55,613 nt of DNA from JAGKXB01 sp964498835 (GCA_964498835.1 CAZCIX010000010.1:1-55613), one strand, 5' to 3'. Shown: positions 17,743 through 26,998, numbered from the stretch's first letter. Made by a program: numbers and translations. The notes: generated from the letters alone by a model not told the origin.

Positions 17743-18792
17743 ATGATGAAGGTTAGATTAAGCGAATTGGTAGAGCGTTTTGGCGGACAATTAATGGGCG
17801 ATCCGAATATTGAAGTATTCGGTATCGCTCCTTTAAGTAGCGCACAAGCTTCTCACATTACATTTCTTTCTAATTCAAAATTTCGTGCTCAGGCGGAACA
17901 AACGCAAGCTGCCGCCTTGATTTTGTCAGCTAATGATGATGCATTGATTGATGAGGCTTATCATGGTACGCGCATTGTTACTCCTAATCCTTATGCGTAT
18001 TTTGCTCGCGTAGCGCAGTTTTTTCTCGAGCAATCGGCTGCTCCTGCCAAGCCGGGTATTCATCCTAGTGCCTGTGTTGATCCTACTGCCAATGTTGCAG
18101 CGACTGCCACGATAGGCTCACACGTCACGATAGAAGCTGGGGCTTCGATTGGAGATCGTTGCGTGATTGATGCAGGATGTTTTATTGGCCGTGGTGCAAT
18201 CATTGGTGCTGATACCCATTTTTTTGCTAATGTCACTTTTCATGCTGCTTGTGAGATTGGGCAGCGTGGGATTATTCATTCTGGTGCGGTCATTGGTACA
18301 GATGGTTTTGGTTTTGCCAATGAGGGTGGTGTTTGGATAAAAATCCCGCAAACTGGTCGTGTTGTGATCGGTAATGATGTGGATATTGGTGCTAATACCA
18401 GTATCGATCGTGGTGCGTTGGAAGACACCGTGATCGAAGATGGCGTCAAGCTGGATAATCAAATTCAAATTGGGCACAACTGTCATATCGGTGCGCATAC
18501 CGCGATGGCGGGTTGTGTGGGTGTGGCAGGGAGTGCCAAGATAGGAAAATATTGTACTTTTGGTGGTGCGGCGATGGTGTTGGGCCACTTGACCATTGTT
18601 GATCATGTTCATATTTCATCTGGCAGCATGGTCTCGCGCTCGATTTTGGAGGCGGGACAATATACCGGCTTTTATCCGCTAGCTAAAAATGCTGAATGGG
18701 AAAAATCTGCTGCCATCGTGCGTAATTTAGGCGCGATGCGGGAAAAAATCCGTTCTTTAGAGAGAATTATTAAATCTTTTATCAAGTCATAA
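17743..18792 (+). CDS. lpxD: UDP-3-O-(3-hydroxyacyl)glucosamine N-acyltransferase
   Basis: Third enzyme of lipid A synthesis, adding the N-linked hydroxyacyl chain. The 349-residue protein has an N-terminal uridine-binding domain (1-100), a left-handed beta-helix of hexapeptide repeats (about 105-300) and a C-terminal helix. DGFGFANEGGVW and VKLDNQIQIGHN carry the family active-site residues, including the catalytic His. Two consecutive ATGs (17743, 17746) could start it. Confidence 0.97.
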   Translation: MMKVRLSELVERFGGQLMGDPNIEVFGIAPLSSAQASHITFLSNSKFRAQAEQTQAAALILSANDDALIDEAYHGTRIVTPNPYAYFARVAQFFLEQSAAPAKPGIHPSACVDPTANVAATATIGSHVTIEAGASIGDRCVIDAGCFIGRGAIIGADTHFFANVTFHAACEIGQRGIIHSGAVIGTDGFGFANEGGVWIKIPQTGRVVIGNDVDIGANTSIDRGALEDTVIEDGVKLDNQIQIGHNCHIGAHTAMAGCVGVAGSAKIGKYCTFGGAAMVLGHLTIVDHVHISSGSMVSRSILEAGQYTGFYPLAKNAEWEKSAAIVRNLGAMREKIRSLERIIKSFIKS

Positions 18793-18798
18793 AAAACA

Positions 18799-19299
18799 AT
18801 GAGTACAACAAATACAACAAATACAACAAGTAATACTTTGGATATCCATCAAATCAAACAGTATTTGCCACATCGCTATCCGCTGCTTTTGGTGGATAGA
18901 GTGGTGGATTTTGAATTGGGTAAGTCTATTACAGCAATTAAAAATGTGACCGCGAATGAAGAATTCTTCAATGGTCATTTTCCGCATAAACCCGTCATGC
19001 CAGGCGTATTGATGATAGAAGCGATGGCTCAAACTGCGGCTATTTTGTCTTTTCTCACCATGGGTAAAAAGCCTGATGAAAATTCCATCGTGTACTTTGT
19101 AGGCATCGACAACGCACGCTTTAAACGTCCAGTTGAGCCAGGCGATCAGCTGAAAATGGAAGTCGAAATTTTGCGTAACAGCAGAGGGATTTGGAAATAC
19201 CAGGCGCGTGGTAGTGTGGATGGTCAAATTGCGGTTGAGGCCGAGCTGATGTGCACGATGCGCAGTGCCAGCGATGCCAGCAAACCTGCTGGTGAGTGA
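18799..19299 (+). CDS. fabZ: 3-hydroxyacyl-[acyl-carrier-protein] dehydratase FabZ
   Basis: Dehydrates 3-hydroxyacyl-ACP in fatty acid elongation and competes with LpxA for substrate, which explains its place among lpx genes. In 166 residues the hot-dog fold core has LPHRYPLLLVDRV (23-35) and GHFPHKPVMPGVLMIEAMAQ (about 59-78), with catalytic His and Glu. The N-terminal 13 residues come from a 9-bp tandem repeat (ACAACAAAT units), giving TTN-TTN-TTS, an odd but in-frame extension. Six bp after lpxD and before lpxA. Confidence 0.97.
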   Translation: MSTTNTTNTTSNTLDIHQIKQYLPHRYPLLLVDRVVDFELGKSITAIKNVTANEEFFNGHFPHKPVMPGVLMIEAMAQTAAILSFLTMGKKPDENSIVYFVGIDNARFKRPVEPGDQLKMEVEILRNSRGIWKYQARGSVDGQIAVEAELMCTMRSASDASKPAGE

Positions 19300-19305
19300 T
19301 GCATC

Positions 19306-20097
19306 ATGGATAGCCTGATTCATCCAACCGCGTTGATTGATCCCAAGGCACAGCTTGATAGTTCAGTCAAAGTAGGTGCTTATTCCATCATTGGCCCCAA
19401 CGTGAAGATTGATGCTGGTACTAGCATCGGTCCGCATGTGGTCGTTGATGGTCATACTACGATTGGGCGTGATAACACTTTTTTTCAGTTTTCTTCTATT
19501 GGCGCTGCACCGCAGGATAAAAAATACGCTGGGGAGCCAACTCGGTTAGAAATTGGTGATCGTAATATCGTGCGGGAGTTTTGTACGTTCAATATTGGCA
19601 CAGTACAAGATGTGGGCGTCACTCGATTAGGCAATGACAATTGGATCATGGCGTATGTGCATTTGGCACATGATTGCCAAATTGGTAATCACACGATTTT
19701 TGCTAATAATGCCCAATTGGCGGGACATGTTCATATTGCGGATTGGGTGATTTTGGGTGGATTTTCAAATATCCATCAATTTTGCAAAGTCGGTGCGCAT
19801 GCCATGGTGGGCATGAGTACTTCTTTAACGCAGGATGTGCCGCCTTTTGTCATTTTGTCCGGCAATCCCGCTGCGGCGCATGGTTTGAATATCGAAGGGT
19901 TGAAACGTCGTGGTTTTACCCGTTCGCAAATTACAGCATTGCGTCATGCGTATAAATTGATTTACAAGTCTGGTTTAACGTTAGATGAAGCCAAAACAGC
20001 ATTGCTGCAGGAAGAAATAGCATCGCCTGATGCCGCAGATTATTTGCGCATGATGCGTGAATTTTTGAATACCACGACTCGTGGCATTGTTCGCTGA
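19306..20097 (+). CDS. lpxA: UDP-N-acetylglucosamine acyltransferase
   Basis: First lipid A enzyme. The 263-residue beta-helix protein shows hexapeptide repeats from residue 1, the active-site stretch around YVHLAHDCQIGNHTIFANN (catalytic His near 125), ILGGFSNIHQFCKVGAHAMVG, and the C-terminal NIEGLKRRGF common to LpxA. ATG 19306 is 6 bp after the fabZ stop. Overlaps lpxB by one base, so translation is coupled. Confidence 0.97.
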   Translation: MDSLIHPTALIDPKAQLDSSVKVGAYSIIGPNVKIDAGTSIGPHVVVDGHTTIGRDNTFFQFSSIGAAPQDKKYAGEPTRLEIGDRNIVREFCTFNIGTVQDVGVTRLGNDNWIMAYVHLAHDCQIGNHTIFANNAQLAGHVHIADWVILGGFSNIHQFCKVGAHAMVGMSTSLTQDVPPFVILSGNPAAAHGLNIEGLKRRGFTRSQITALRHAYKLIYKSGLTLDEAKTALLQEEIASPDAADYLRMMREFLNTTTRGIVR

Positions 20098-21290
20098 TGG
20101 CGATTTCCGTTTCTTCTAATCTGCTTACACCCGCCGCATCAATTGCCATGGTGGCGGGTGAATCTTCCGGTGATTTACTAGCCAGTTGTTTGTTGTCAGG
20201 TTTGCACACTTTACTTCCCGAAAATCATTTCAAATTGCACGGTATTGGTGGTGCCAAAATGGCTGAGCATGGTTTTGTCAGCGATTTTCCTATGGAAAAA
20301 CTGGCCGTGCGTGGTTTGTTTGAGGTGCTGATGCATTACCGCGAAATCAAAGGCATTCAACGTGCGTTGCGTGATCGTTTGCTTGTTGAAAAACCAGCTG
20401 TTTTTATTGGCGTTGACGCGCCGGATTTTAATCTCGGTCTTGAAATGCAATTGAAGCAGGCTGGGATTCCTACTATTCATTACATCAGCCCATCGATTTG
20501 GGCCTGGCGCGGTGGCAGAATCAAAAAAATTATCCGTGCGGCTTCTCACATGCTAGTAGTTTTTCCATTTGAGGAGCAGATTTATCAGCAGGCTGGCGTC
20601 CCAGTGACTTATGTTGGTCATCCTTTGGCGGAAATAATTCCGATGGTTCCGGATGACGCTGCTGCGCGTAATGCCTTGAATTTGCCGCAATCAGCCACGG
20701 TGATCGCTTTATTGCCCGGTAGTCGGATGTCTGAATTGAAATACAACGCCATCACGTTTATCCAAGCCGCGCAAATTCTGGCGCAGCGTGATAGCACCTT
20801 GCGTTTTGTCGCCCCGATGGCGGGGCAGGCGCAGTATGCGTATTTTCAGCAATTAATCGCCCAAGCTGGTTTGCAAGCGGTTTTACAGGATTTACCGATA
20901 CAAGTCATGATCGGGCAATCATATGCGGCGATGGCCGCAGCGGACGCGGTGTTGGTGGCATCGGGGACAGCATCGTTGGAAGTGGCGCTGTTTAAAAAAC
21001 CAATGGTGATTGCCTACAAAATGATGCGTGCATCGTGGGAAATCATGCGCCACATGGGCTATCAGCCGTGGATAGGATTGCCGAATATTCTGGCAAGGGA
21101 ATTTCTCGTGCCAGAGTTATTGCAAGATGCTGCTAGTCCATTGGCTTTGGCCGATGCGCTGTGGCAGCAATTACATGACGCCCAGCATTGCGCAAGATTG
21201 CAGCAGCGTTTTACCGACATGCATCATTCTCTGTTACGTAATACAGCACAGGAAAGCGCGCAGGCTGTTTTGAATGTTATGGGCAATTAA
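20097..21290 (+). CDS. lpxB: Lipid-A-disaccharide synthase
   Basis: GT19 glycosyltransferase that joins UDP-2,3-diacylglucosamine and lipid X. It has 397 residues with MVAGESSGDLL (about 18-28), SPSIWAWRGGRIKKI (about 131-145), LLPGSRMSEL (about 205-214) and VASGTASLEVAL (about 285-296), all LpxB blocks. It starts inside the lpxA stop (TGATG). An interspersed palindromic repeat separates it from rnhB. Confidence 0.97.
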   Translation: MAISVSSNLLTPAASIAMVAGESSGDLLASCLLSGLHTLLPENHFKLHGIGGAKMAEHGFVSDFPMEKLAVRGLFEVLMHYREIKGIQRALRDRLLVEKPAVFIGVDAPDFNLGLEMQLKQAGIPTIHYISPSIWAWRGGRIKKIIRAASHMLVVFPFEEQIYQQAGVPVTYVGHPLAEIIPMVPDDAAARNALNLPQSATVIALLPGSRMSELKYNAITFIQAAQILAQRDSTLRFVAPMAGQAQYAYFQQLIAQAGLQAVLQDLPIQVMIGQSYAAMAAADAVLVASGTASLEVALFKKPMVIAYKMMRASWEIMRHMGYQPWIGLPNILAREFLVPELLQDAASPLALADALWQQLHDAQHCARLQQRFTDMHHSLLRNTAQESAQAVLNVMGN

Positions 21291-21362
21291 CCGAGATTGT
21301 CCATTAGCTTAAATTATTCCTTCATTCCCGCGAGAACGAGGTAATACGGAAAAACTTAAAAT

Positions 21363-21457
21363 CGTCGTCCCCGAATGCTTTAGTCAGGGACCCAGTGGCT
21401 TTTAGCAATGAACAACGAAAGACGCTGGGTTCCCGCCTAAACCAGTGGGAACGACGG
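21363..21457. repeat. Interspersed palindromic element, copy B
   Basis: Opposite orientation to copy A at 3767-3863 and about the same length: CGTCGTCCCCGAATGCTTTAG at one end, AGACGCTGGGTTCCCGCC in the middle, GGGAACGACGG at the other. Both halves can form hairpins. It lies between lpxB and rnhB, and its last bases supply GGAG just before the rnhB ATG at 21464. A partial unit lies just upstream (around 21322-21339). Confidence 0.85.
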
Positions 21458-21463
21458 AGCTTA

Positions 21464-22108
21464 ATGAACAATTTCGGATTAATCATGCAAACCATGTTGT
21501 TTGAAAATTTTAACGATCCTAATGACACCAATCATCCCAATGAGCTGATTTGCGGCGTTGACGAAGCAGGTCGCGGCCCCTTGGCTGGTCCAGTGTTTGC
21601 CGCTGCTGTGATTCTTGATCCCGCGCATCCGATTGAGGGTTTGCGCGACTCCAAAAAACTCACCGCCTCGCGACGCGATAATCTTGCGCTGCAAATCAAG
21701 CAACACGCTTTAGCATGGTCGATCGCACAATGTTCTGAACTTGAAATTGATACACTAAATATTCTGCACGCCAGCATGCTAGCCATGAAGCGAGCGATAG
21801 AAAGTTTAAAAATTACACCGACCTTAGCCTTAATCGATGGCAATCGCTGCCCACCACGATTAAGCATGCGTGCTGAAGCGATTATCAAAGGTGACGACAA
21901 AGTCGCTGCGATTTCAGCTGCGTCGATTCTAGCGAAAACCGCTCGCGATGCCGCGCTTATGGATTTGCATCAACAATATCCGCAATACGCATTCGATCAA
22001 CACAAGGGCTATCCAACGGCGTTGCATTTGGAATTATTGCGTATCCATGGCGTCACGCCAGTGCATCGCAAATCGTATGCGCCAGTACGTGCTTTGTTGG
22101 CAGACTGA
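21464..22108 (+). CDS. rnhB: Ribonuclease HII
   Basis: Removes RNA from RNA-DNA hybrids and misincorporated ribonucleotides. The catalytic CGVDEAGRGPLAGPV block (near 28-42) supplies Asp-Glu, LIDGNRCPP the next Asp, and the end carries HKGYPTALHLELLRIHG and VHRKSYAPV. The frame stays open upstream to 21395, but those 23 residues are translated repeat DNA. GGAG at 21456-21459 points to ATG 21464; a second ATG at 21485 is also possible. Length about 214 residues, normal for the family. Next gene starts 18 bp later. Confidence 0.95.
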   Translation: MNNFGLIMQTMLFENFNDPNDTNHPNELICGVDEAGRGPLAGPVFAAAVILDPAHPIEGLRDSKKLTASRRDNLALQIKQHALAWSIAQCSELEIDTLNILHASMLAMKRAIESLKITPTLALIDGNRCPPRLSMRAEAIIKGDDKVAAISAASILAKTARDAALMDLHQQYPQYAFDQHKGYPTALHLELLRIHGVTPVHRKSYAPVRALLAD

Positions 22109-22126
22109 CTTATTTTTATTCCTTCA

Positions 22127-22933
22127 ATGAAAACCATTTCCTCCCGCGACAATCCTCTTTACAAAGAACTCAAAAAACTCGCCACCAACGCGCAAAGTAG
22201 GCGTGCTGCTGGTAAGGCTTTGCTGGAAGGGGTGCATTTGTGCCAGGTGTATTTGCAGCATCAAGGACATCCTGCCTATTGCATCGTCAGCGAAAGCGGG
22301 TTGTCGCATCATGAAGTCGTGCCGATTGTGGCGCAGTCGGAAGCGCAGGGGGTGCAGTGTATTGTTTTGCCCGATGCGCTTTATCATGCAATCAGCCAGG
22401 TGGAAGCGGGGCTGGGTTTGTTGTTTGTGATTGATGTGCCGCAGCCTGTTTTACCGAATGATACGAATGGCTTGCAGCGATCCGCAGTTTTGCTGGATGG
22501 CTTGCAAGATCCGGGCAATCTGGGTTCTTTGTTCCGTAGCGCAGCGGCGGCGGGTATTCAGCATGTATTTTGCAATTCAGGCACTGTTCATGCTTGGTCA
22601 CCCAAGGTGTTGCGTGCTGGAATGGGCGCACATTTTTTGCTCAAGATTGTTGAAAATGTTGACCTGGCGATGCTAATACCAACTTTAGGCGTGCCTGTCC
22701 TTGCCACCAGTTCGCATGCGACAAAGAGCCTATACGACATGGATTTGAAGTCTCCCGTAGCATGGATTTTTGGCCATGAAGGGCGAGGTGTGGCATCGGA
22801 TTTGTTGGCGCTGGCCAGTGATCAAATTGCGATTCCGCATCTTGGCGATATGGAGTCGCTGAATGTGGCGGCGAGTGCTGCGGTATGTTTTTTTGAGCAG
22901 GTAAGACAGAGTCGGTTTAGTCATTCTTCATAA
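22127..22933 (+). CDS. TrmH/SpoU-family RNA methyltransferase
   Basis: A 268-residue SPOUT 2'-O-methyltransferase. The N-terminal substrate domain (1-100, KALLEGVHLCQVYL) is followed by the knotted SpoU domain: LLDGLQDPGNLGSLFRSAAA (about 122-141), FGHEGRGVASDLL and the closing IPHLGDMESLNVAASAAVCFFE. These are the three SpoU motifs. The protein methylates a ribose of rRNA or tRNA; the exact target cannot be told from sequence. It is next to rnhB as in many Betaproteobacteria. Confidence 0.9.
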   Translation: MKTISSRDNPLYKELKKLATNAQSRRAAGKALLEGVHLCQVYLQHQGHPAYCIVSESGLSHHEVVPIVAQSEAQGVQCIVLPDALYHAISQVEAGLGLLFVIDVPQPVLPNDTNGLQRSAVLLDGLQDPGNLGSLFRSAAAAGIQHVFCNSGTVHAWSPKVLRAGMGAHFLLKIVENVDLAMLIPTLGVPVLATSSHATKSLYDMDLKSPVAWIFGHEGRGVASDLLALASDQIAIPHLGDMESLNVAASAAVCFFEQVRQSRFSHSS

Positions 22934-22945
22934 TTTAAAAAGCTT

Positions 22946-24238
22946 ATGCATATTCCAGCAATTAACAAAACAACGCGTCCACTGACTGGTCAAGACTACA
23001 AAACATTGTCGCTCGCTGCATTGGGAGGAGCGCTGGAATTTTATGACTTCATTATCTTTGTGTTTTTTGCCAATGTGATTAGCACGCTGTTTTTTCCGTC
23101 TACTGCATCTGATTGGCTACGGCAATTGCAGACTTTTGGTATTTTTGCTGCGGGTTATTTGGCACGTCCTTTAGGCGGCATCATCATGGCGCATTTTGGT
23201 GATTTGTTCGGGCGTAAAAGGATGTTTACGTTTTCCATCTTGCTGATGTCCTTGCCGACACTGTTGATGGGATTGTTGCCTACTTATCAAGTGATTGGCA
23301 TTGCTGCACCAGTGGCGTTATTGGTGTTGCGTCTATTGCAAGGTGCAGCCGTTGGTGGTGAAGTGCCCGGTGCTTGGGTGTTTGTTTCTGAGCACGTGCC
23401 GGTGCGTTATACAGGCTATGCTTGTGGCACGTTAACTGCCGGCTTAACTGGTGGAATCTTGCTGGGTTCCTTGGTGGCAACGGGTATCAATACTGTGTTT
23501 ACACCACAAGAGGTGCAGGACTGGGGATGGCGCTTGCCATTTTTAATCGGCGGTGTGTTTGGAATTGCCGCTATGTATTTGCGTCGCTGGTTACATGAAA
23601 CACCGGTATTTGCGGAAATGCAAATGAACAAGGCGCTGGCGGCGGAAATACCACTCAAAAAAGTATTGCGTGAACATCGTGCGCCAGTGGTGATATCGAT
23701 GTTGCTGACTTGGATGTTGTCCTCCGTCATCGTGGTGTTGATTTTGATGACGCCGACACTTTTGCAAAAAATATATGGTTTTGAACCTCGTAGCACCTTG
23801 ATGGCGAATACTTTGGCTACTTTGAGTCTGAGCGTAGGTTGTGTATTAGCTGGTTTACTAGTCGATCGCTTTGGTGCTAAACGTACGATAGTTTTTGGTG
23901 GTGCTTTGTTGGGATTGAGTGTGAATATTTTTTATACCAATGTAGAAGGCCGCCCCGATTTGCTATTACCTTTGTACGCCTTGATGGGCTTGATGGTTGG
24001 CATGATTGGTGCGATTCCTAGCGTGTTGGTACATGCTTTTCCTGCGCAAGTACGTTTTTCTGGGATGTCTTTTTCTTATAACGTTGCATATGCGATTTTT
24101 GGTGGTTTAACACCGATGGTGGTCACGTTAATGCTGAAAGATCATCTACTTGCTCCGGCTTATTACGTGACAGCCGTATGCTTTATTGGGATGGTGACGG
24201 CGTTATTTATCAAACATCCTGTTGTTAATTCAAAATAA
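22946..24238 (+). CDS. MFS metabolite:H+ symporter (MHS family)
   Basis: A 430-residue transporter with twelve predicted hydrophobic helices. GALEFYDFIIFVFFANV (28-44) and the MFS loop motif HFGDLFGRKRMFTFS (about 87-101) with the second-half counterpart LVDRFGAKRTIVFGG mark it as a metabolite:proton symporter of the kind that includes ProP, KgtP and YhjE. The substrate is likely an organic acid or osmolyte, but not specified by the sequence. Converges on rsmI over a short gap that keeps a decayed repeat fragment. Confidence 0.88.
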   Translation: MHIPAINKTTRPLTGQDYKTLSLAALGGALEFYDFIIFVFFANVISTLFFPSTASDWLRQLQTFGIFAAGYLARPLGGIIMAHFGDLFGRKRMFTFSILLMSLPTLLMGLLPTYQVIGIAAPVALLVLRLLQGAAVGGEVPGAWVFVSEHVPVRYTGYACGTLTAGLTGGILLGSLVATGINTVFTPQEVQDWGWRLPFLIGGVFGIAAMYLRRWLHETPVFAEMQMNKALAAEIPLKKVLREHRAPVVISMLLTWMLSSVIVVLILMTPTLLQKIYGFEPRSTLMANTLATLSLSVGCVLAGLLVDRFGAKRTIVFGGALLGLSVNIFYTNVEGRPDLLLPLYALMGLMVGMIGAIPSVLVHAFPAQVRFSGMSFSYNVAYAIFGGLTPMVVTLMLKDHLLAPAYYVTAVCFIGMVTALFIKHPVVNSK

Positions 24239-24273
24239 ATCTTACGTCGTTCCTGCAGTAACGATGGAGTGAG

Positions 24274-25287
24274 CTAGGCTTTCATCTCCAACGCCATGGT
24301 ATACAGCGCATTTTTTTTCTGTCCCGTAATTTCCGCAGCCAAGCTGGCAGCTTGTTTGACTGAACAATCAGCCAGCAAAATCGCCAATATACGTTTGGCT
24401 TCTGCTTCATTTGCATCCATATCCGTGATGTTGGGCGTGCCTTCTAATAAAACGACAAATTCGCCTTTTTCTCGGTGCGCATGATTTGCCAACCAGGGCG
24501 ATGCTTCTGACAAGGGGCAGCGGTGAATTTCTTCAAATAGCTTACTGACTTCTCGTGCAATCACGATTTGTCGTTCGCCTTCAAATAAAGCAACTAAGGA
24601 TTCGATGCATGCGGCGATGCGTTGAGGTGCTTCATAAAACACTAAGGTGGCGGCAATGTTACGTAAGCTGCTGAGTAAATTGTTGCGTTGCTGAGTTTTG
24701 CTAGGTAAAAAGCCGACAAAATAAAATTGATCATTCAATAAACCGCTAGCTGAGATCGTCGCAATAGCCGCACATGCGCCAGGGAGTGGAGTCACGCGTA
24801 AACCTGCGCTGCGCACCGCATCCACAATCCGCGCGCCAGGATCAGAAATAGCCGGTGTGCCAGCATCGGATACCAGTGCGATGCGTTCTCCCTTTTGTAA
24901 TCTGGCAATAATTTGTTCTGCAATTTGACGTTCATTGTGCTGGTGGGCGGCAATCAATGGTTTAGACAAACCATAACGAGTCAATAAATGCACCGTGTTG
25001 CGCGTGTCTTCGCAGGCAATTGCATCCACGTTAGCCAATACATGCAAAGCACGCAGACTGATGTCACCGACGTTTCCTATTGGTGTCGCTACGACATACA
25101 ACGTAGAAGCAGGATAGGTTTGCTGCTCAATTTGCTCCCATAAGTGCGACATGGCAGCGGGCAGGGCAGAGTGAACAGAATGAGGCGTCATGGAAGATGT
25201 CATGGAAGCTTGTGATATAGCAGAAGTTGCCAAAACGGGCGATGGTACCATGGGACGGTTTTGATTATCCCCAATGAATCTGTTCAA
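24274..25287 (-). CDS. rsmI: 16S rRNA 2'-O-ribose C1402 methyltransferase
   Basis: Methylates the ribose of C1402 in the decoding centre. The tetrapyrrole-methylase fold shows LYVVATPIGNVGDISLRAL, CEDTRNT, LVSDAGTPAISDPG and FYFVGFLPSK. The core begins near the ATG at 25152 (MSHLWEQ); upstream codons give up to 45 extra, poorly conserved residues. The TTG at 25287 has GGAAGG 5 bp before it, the best ribosome site, while ATG 25251 and 25203 lack one, so I give the longest form but hold the start open. Divergent from yraN, the E. coli rsmI-yraN-diaA-dolP synteny without lpoA. Confidence 0.9.
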   Translation of the reverse strand: MNRFIGDNQNRPMVPSPVLATSAISQASMTSSMTPHSVHSALPAAMSHLWEQIEQQTYPASTLYVVATPIGNVGDISLRALHVLANVDAIACEDTRNTVHLLTRYGLSKPLIAAHQHNERQIAEQIIARLQKGERIALVSDAGTPAISDPGARIVDAVRSAGLRVTPLPGACAAIATISASGLLNDQFYFVGFLPSKTQQRNNLLSSLRNIAATLVFYEAPQRIAACIESLVALFEGERQIVIAREVSKLFEEIHRCPLSEASPWLANHAHREKGEFVVLLEGTPNITDMDANEAEAKRILAILLADCSVKQAASLAAEITGQKKNALYTMALEMKA

Positions 25288-25677
25288 ATGAGCCTTCCAT
25301 CCCGATTTTCAACTCATAAAAATATTGCCGATAAGAAAGTTATTGGTCAAGCGGGAGAGGATGCCGCATTGCAATATCTTTTGCGGCAAGGATTGGTTTT
25401 GGTAGAGCGTAATTTTCGTTGTAAGCGGGGCGAAATCGATCTCATCATGCAAGAGCGTGGTGAGCTGATATTTGTCGAAGTTAGAAAGCGCGCCTATCTA
25501 CATTATGGTGGCGCTGCAGCCAGCGTTACGCCAGTCAAACGTGCGCGTTTGATCAGCGCAGCGAAATTTTATTTGCAGCGTTATAAGGCGATGCCAGGAT
25601 GCCGTTTTGATGTCGTCGCAATCGATGGTGGTGCCATTTCATGGTTAAAAAATGCGATAGAGGCAATAGAATCTTAA
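25288..25677 (+). CDS. yraN: YraN family protein (UPF0102)
   Basis: A 129-residue protein of the UPF0102 group with a predicted endonuclease-like (restriction endonuclease) fold. Core: GQAGEDAALQYLLRQGLVLVERNFRCKRGEIDLIM, split as GQAGEDAALQYL (about 20-31) and NFRCKRGEIDLIM (about 41-53), then FVEVRKRAYLHYGGA. The EIDLI and EVRKR positions are the conserved acid/basic set. Function is unknown in most bacteria. ATG 25288 gives the normal N-terminus; a TTG at 25261 adds nine residues. The rsmI start abuts it head to head. Confidence 0.9.
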   Translation: MSLPSRFSTHKNIADKKVIGQAGEDAALQYLLRQGLVLVERNFRCKRGEIDLIMQERGELIFVEVRKRAYLHYGGAAASVTPVKRARLISAAKFYLQRYKAMPGCRFDVVAIDGGAISWLKNAIEAIES

Positions 25678-25728
25678 AAATGTTTTTAGGAATGCTGTTA
25701 ATGCTTTTGCCCTATAATCCCACCCACT

Positions 25729-26325
25729 ATGATCAATGAACGCATACTTGGGCACTTCCATGAAAGTGCCGAACTAAAAATACAATCCGCTGCGGTGCTT
25801 TCACAAACGATTACACAAGCAGTCGAATTGATGTTTGCCGCCTTATCGAGTGGCAACAAAATATTGGCATGTGGCAACGGTGGTTCTGCTGCAGATTGCC
25901 AACATTTTGCAGCAGAATTGGTAGGACGTTTTGAGCGCGAGCGTTTGCCTTTGCCTGCTTTGGCTTTAACTACCGATACCTCAATTTTGACTGCGATTGC
26001 CAATGATTACAGTTATCGCGATATTTTCGCCAAGCAAGTACAAGCATTTGGCCAAGCCGGCGATGTGTTATTAGCAATTTCTTCATCGGGCAATTCAGCC
26101 AATGTGCTGGCGGCGATGGAAGTGGCCCTGGAGCGCGATATGCGCATCGTGGCGCTGACAGGTCGAGGTGGTGGAGCGATGGGGAAATTATTAACTGACG
26201 CTGACATTCACATCTGTGTGCCGCATGATCGTACGGCACGTATTCAAGAAGTTCACTTATTAACGATCCATTGCCTATGTGATGGTATTGATGCAGCCCT
26301 ATTTGGAGGAGATGTTAATGATTAA
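25729..26325 (+). CDS. diaA: SIS-domain protein, DiaA/GmhA family
   Basis: A 198-residue sugar isomerase (SIS) domain protein with the signature ILACGNGGSAADCQHFAAEL (about 44-63) and a second phosphosugar stretch, ISSSGNSANVLAAM (about 120-133). Relatives include GmhA (heptose isomerase) and DiaA (DnaA initiation-associating protein). Its neighbours yraN and dolP match the E. coli yraN-diaA-dolP order, which favours DiaA. Its last 8 bp overlap dolP. Sure of the family; DiaA rests on synteny. Confidence 0.85.
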   Translation: MINERILGHFHESAELKIQSAAVLSQTITQAVELMFAALSSGNKILACGNGGSAADCQHFAAELVGRFERERLPLPALALTTDTSILTAIANDYSYRDIFAKQVQAFGQAGDVLLAISSSGNSANVLAAMEVALERDMRIVALTGRGGGAMGKLLTDADIHICVPHDRTARIQEVHLLTIHCLCDGIDAALFGGDVND

Positions 26326-26998
26326 TAGAATTGCAAATATTGAAAATATAAAAAAGATCCAACGTTCCTTATTAACGATCACCTTGTGCATTGGTGCTGC
26401 GACCACCTTGCAAGGTTGTGTTGAAATGGCCGTAGGTACTGCTGTGATTGGTACATTGGCTGCGACGGATAGACGCACAATAGGAGCACAAACTGAGGAC
26501 AAATCAATTGTGCTCAAAGGTGAGCTTCGTGTTGCGGAGATAGTTGGTGAGACAGGGCACGTGAATGTCAATAGCTTTAATCGCAAAATTTTATTAACTG
26601 GCGAAGTCAAAGATCAGCAAATGAAAGAAGCGGTAGGGCGCGCAGTCAGTGGTGTTGACGGCGCGCAATCCGTTGTAAATGAATTAGAAGTGATGGGTAT
26701 CAGCAGCTACACCTCCCGTTCTAACGACACGTTTATTACTGGCAAGGTGAAAGCGCGTTTGGTAGAAGCCAAAGATATTTATGCCAATACCTTCAAAGTG
26801 GTGACTGAGCGGGGTGTGGTGTATTTGATGGGGCGTGTGAGTCAGCGTGAGGCAGGTATTGCCAGCGAAGCTGCGCGTGCTGTTAGTGGTGTGCAAAAGG
26901 TAGTGAAAGTGTTTGAATACATTAGCGAAGCAGAAGCCAAAAAATTTTCTGAAAATCCCGTTAATTCTTCCAACTCTACGAGCTCTTCTAATCAATGA
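26318..26998 (+). CDS. dolP: BON-domain outer membrane lipoprotein DolP (YraP)
   Basis: A 226-residue lipoprotein with two BON domains (about 58-125 and 130-200), which bind phospholipids and help keep the outer membrane intact. The signal peptide ends in a clear lipobox, LQGC, with Cys at 34. GGAGG at 26305-26309 is 8 bp from ATG 26318 but only 2 bp from ATG 26312, so 26318 is chosen; the frame is open to 26279. The Ser/Asn-rich C-terminal tail (about 210-226) is unstructured. Overlaps diaA by 8 bp and the next gene by 4. Confidence 0.93.
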   Translation: MINRIANIENIKKIQRSLLTITLCIGAATTLQGCVEMAVGTAVIGTLAATDRRTIGAQTEDKSIVLKGELRVAEIVGETGHVNVNSFNRKILLTGEVKDQQMKEAVGRAVSGVDGAQSVVNELEVMGISSYTSRSNDTFITGKVKARLVEAKDIYANTFKVVTERGVVYLMGRVSQREAGIASEAARAVSGVQKVVKVFEYISEAEAKKFSENPVNSSNSTSSSNQ

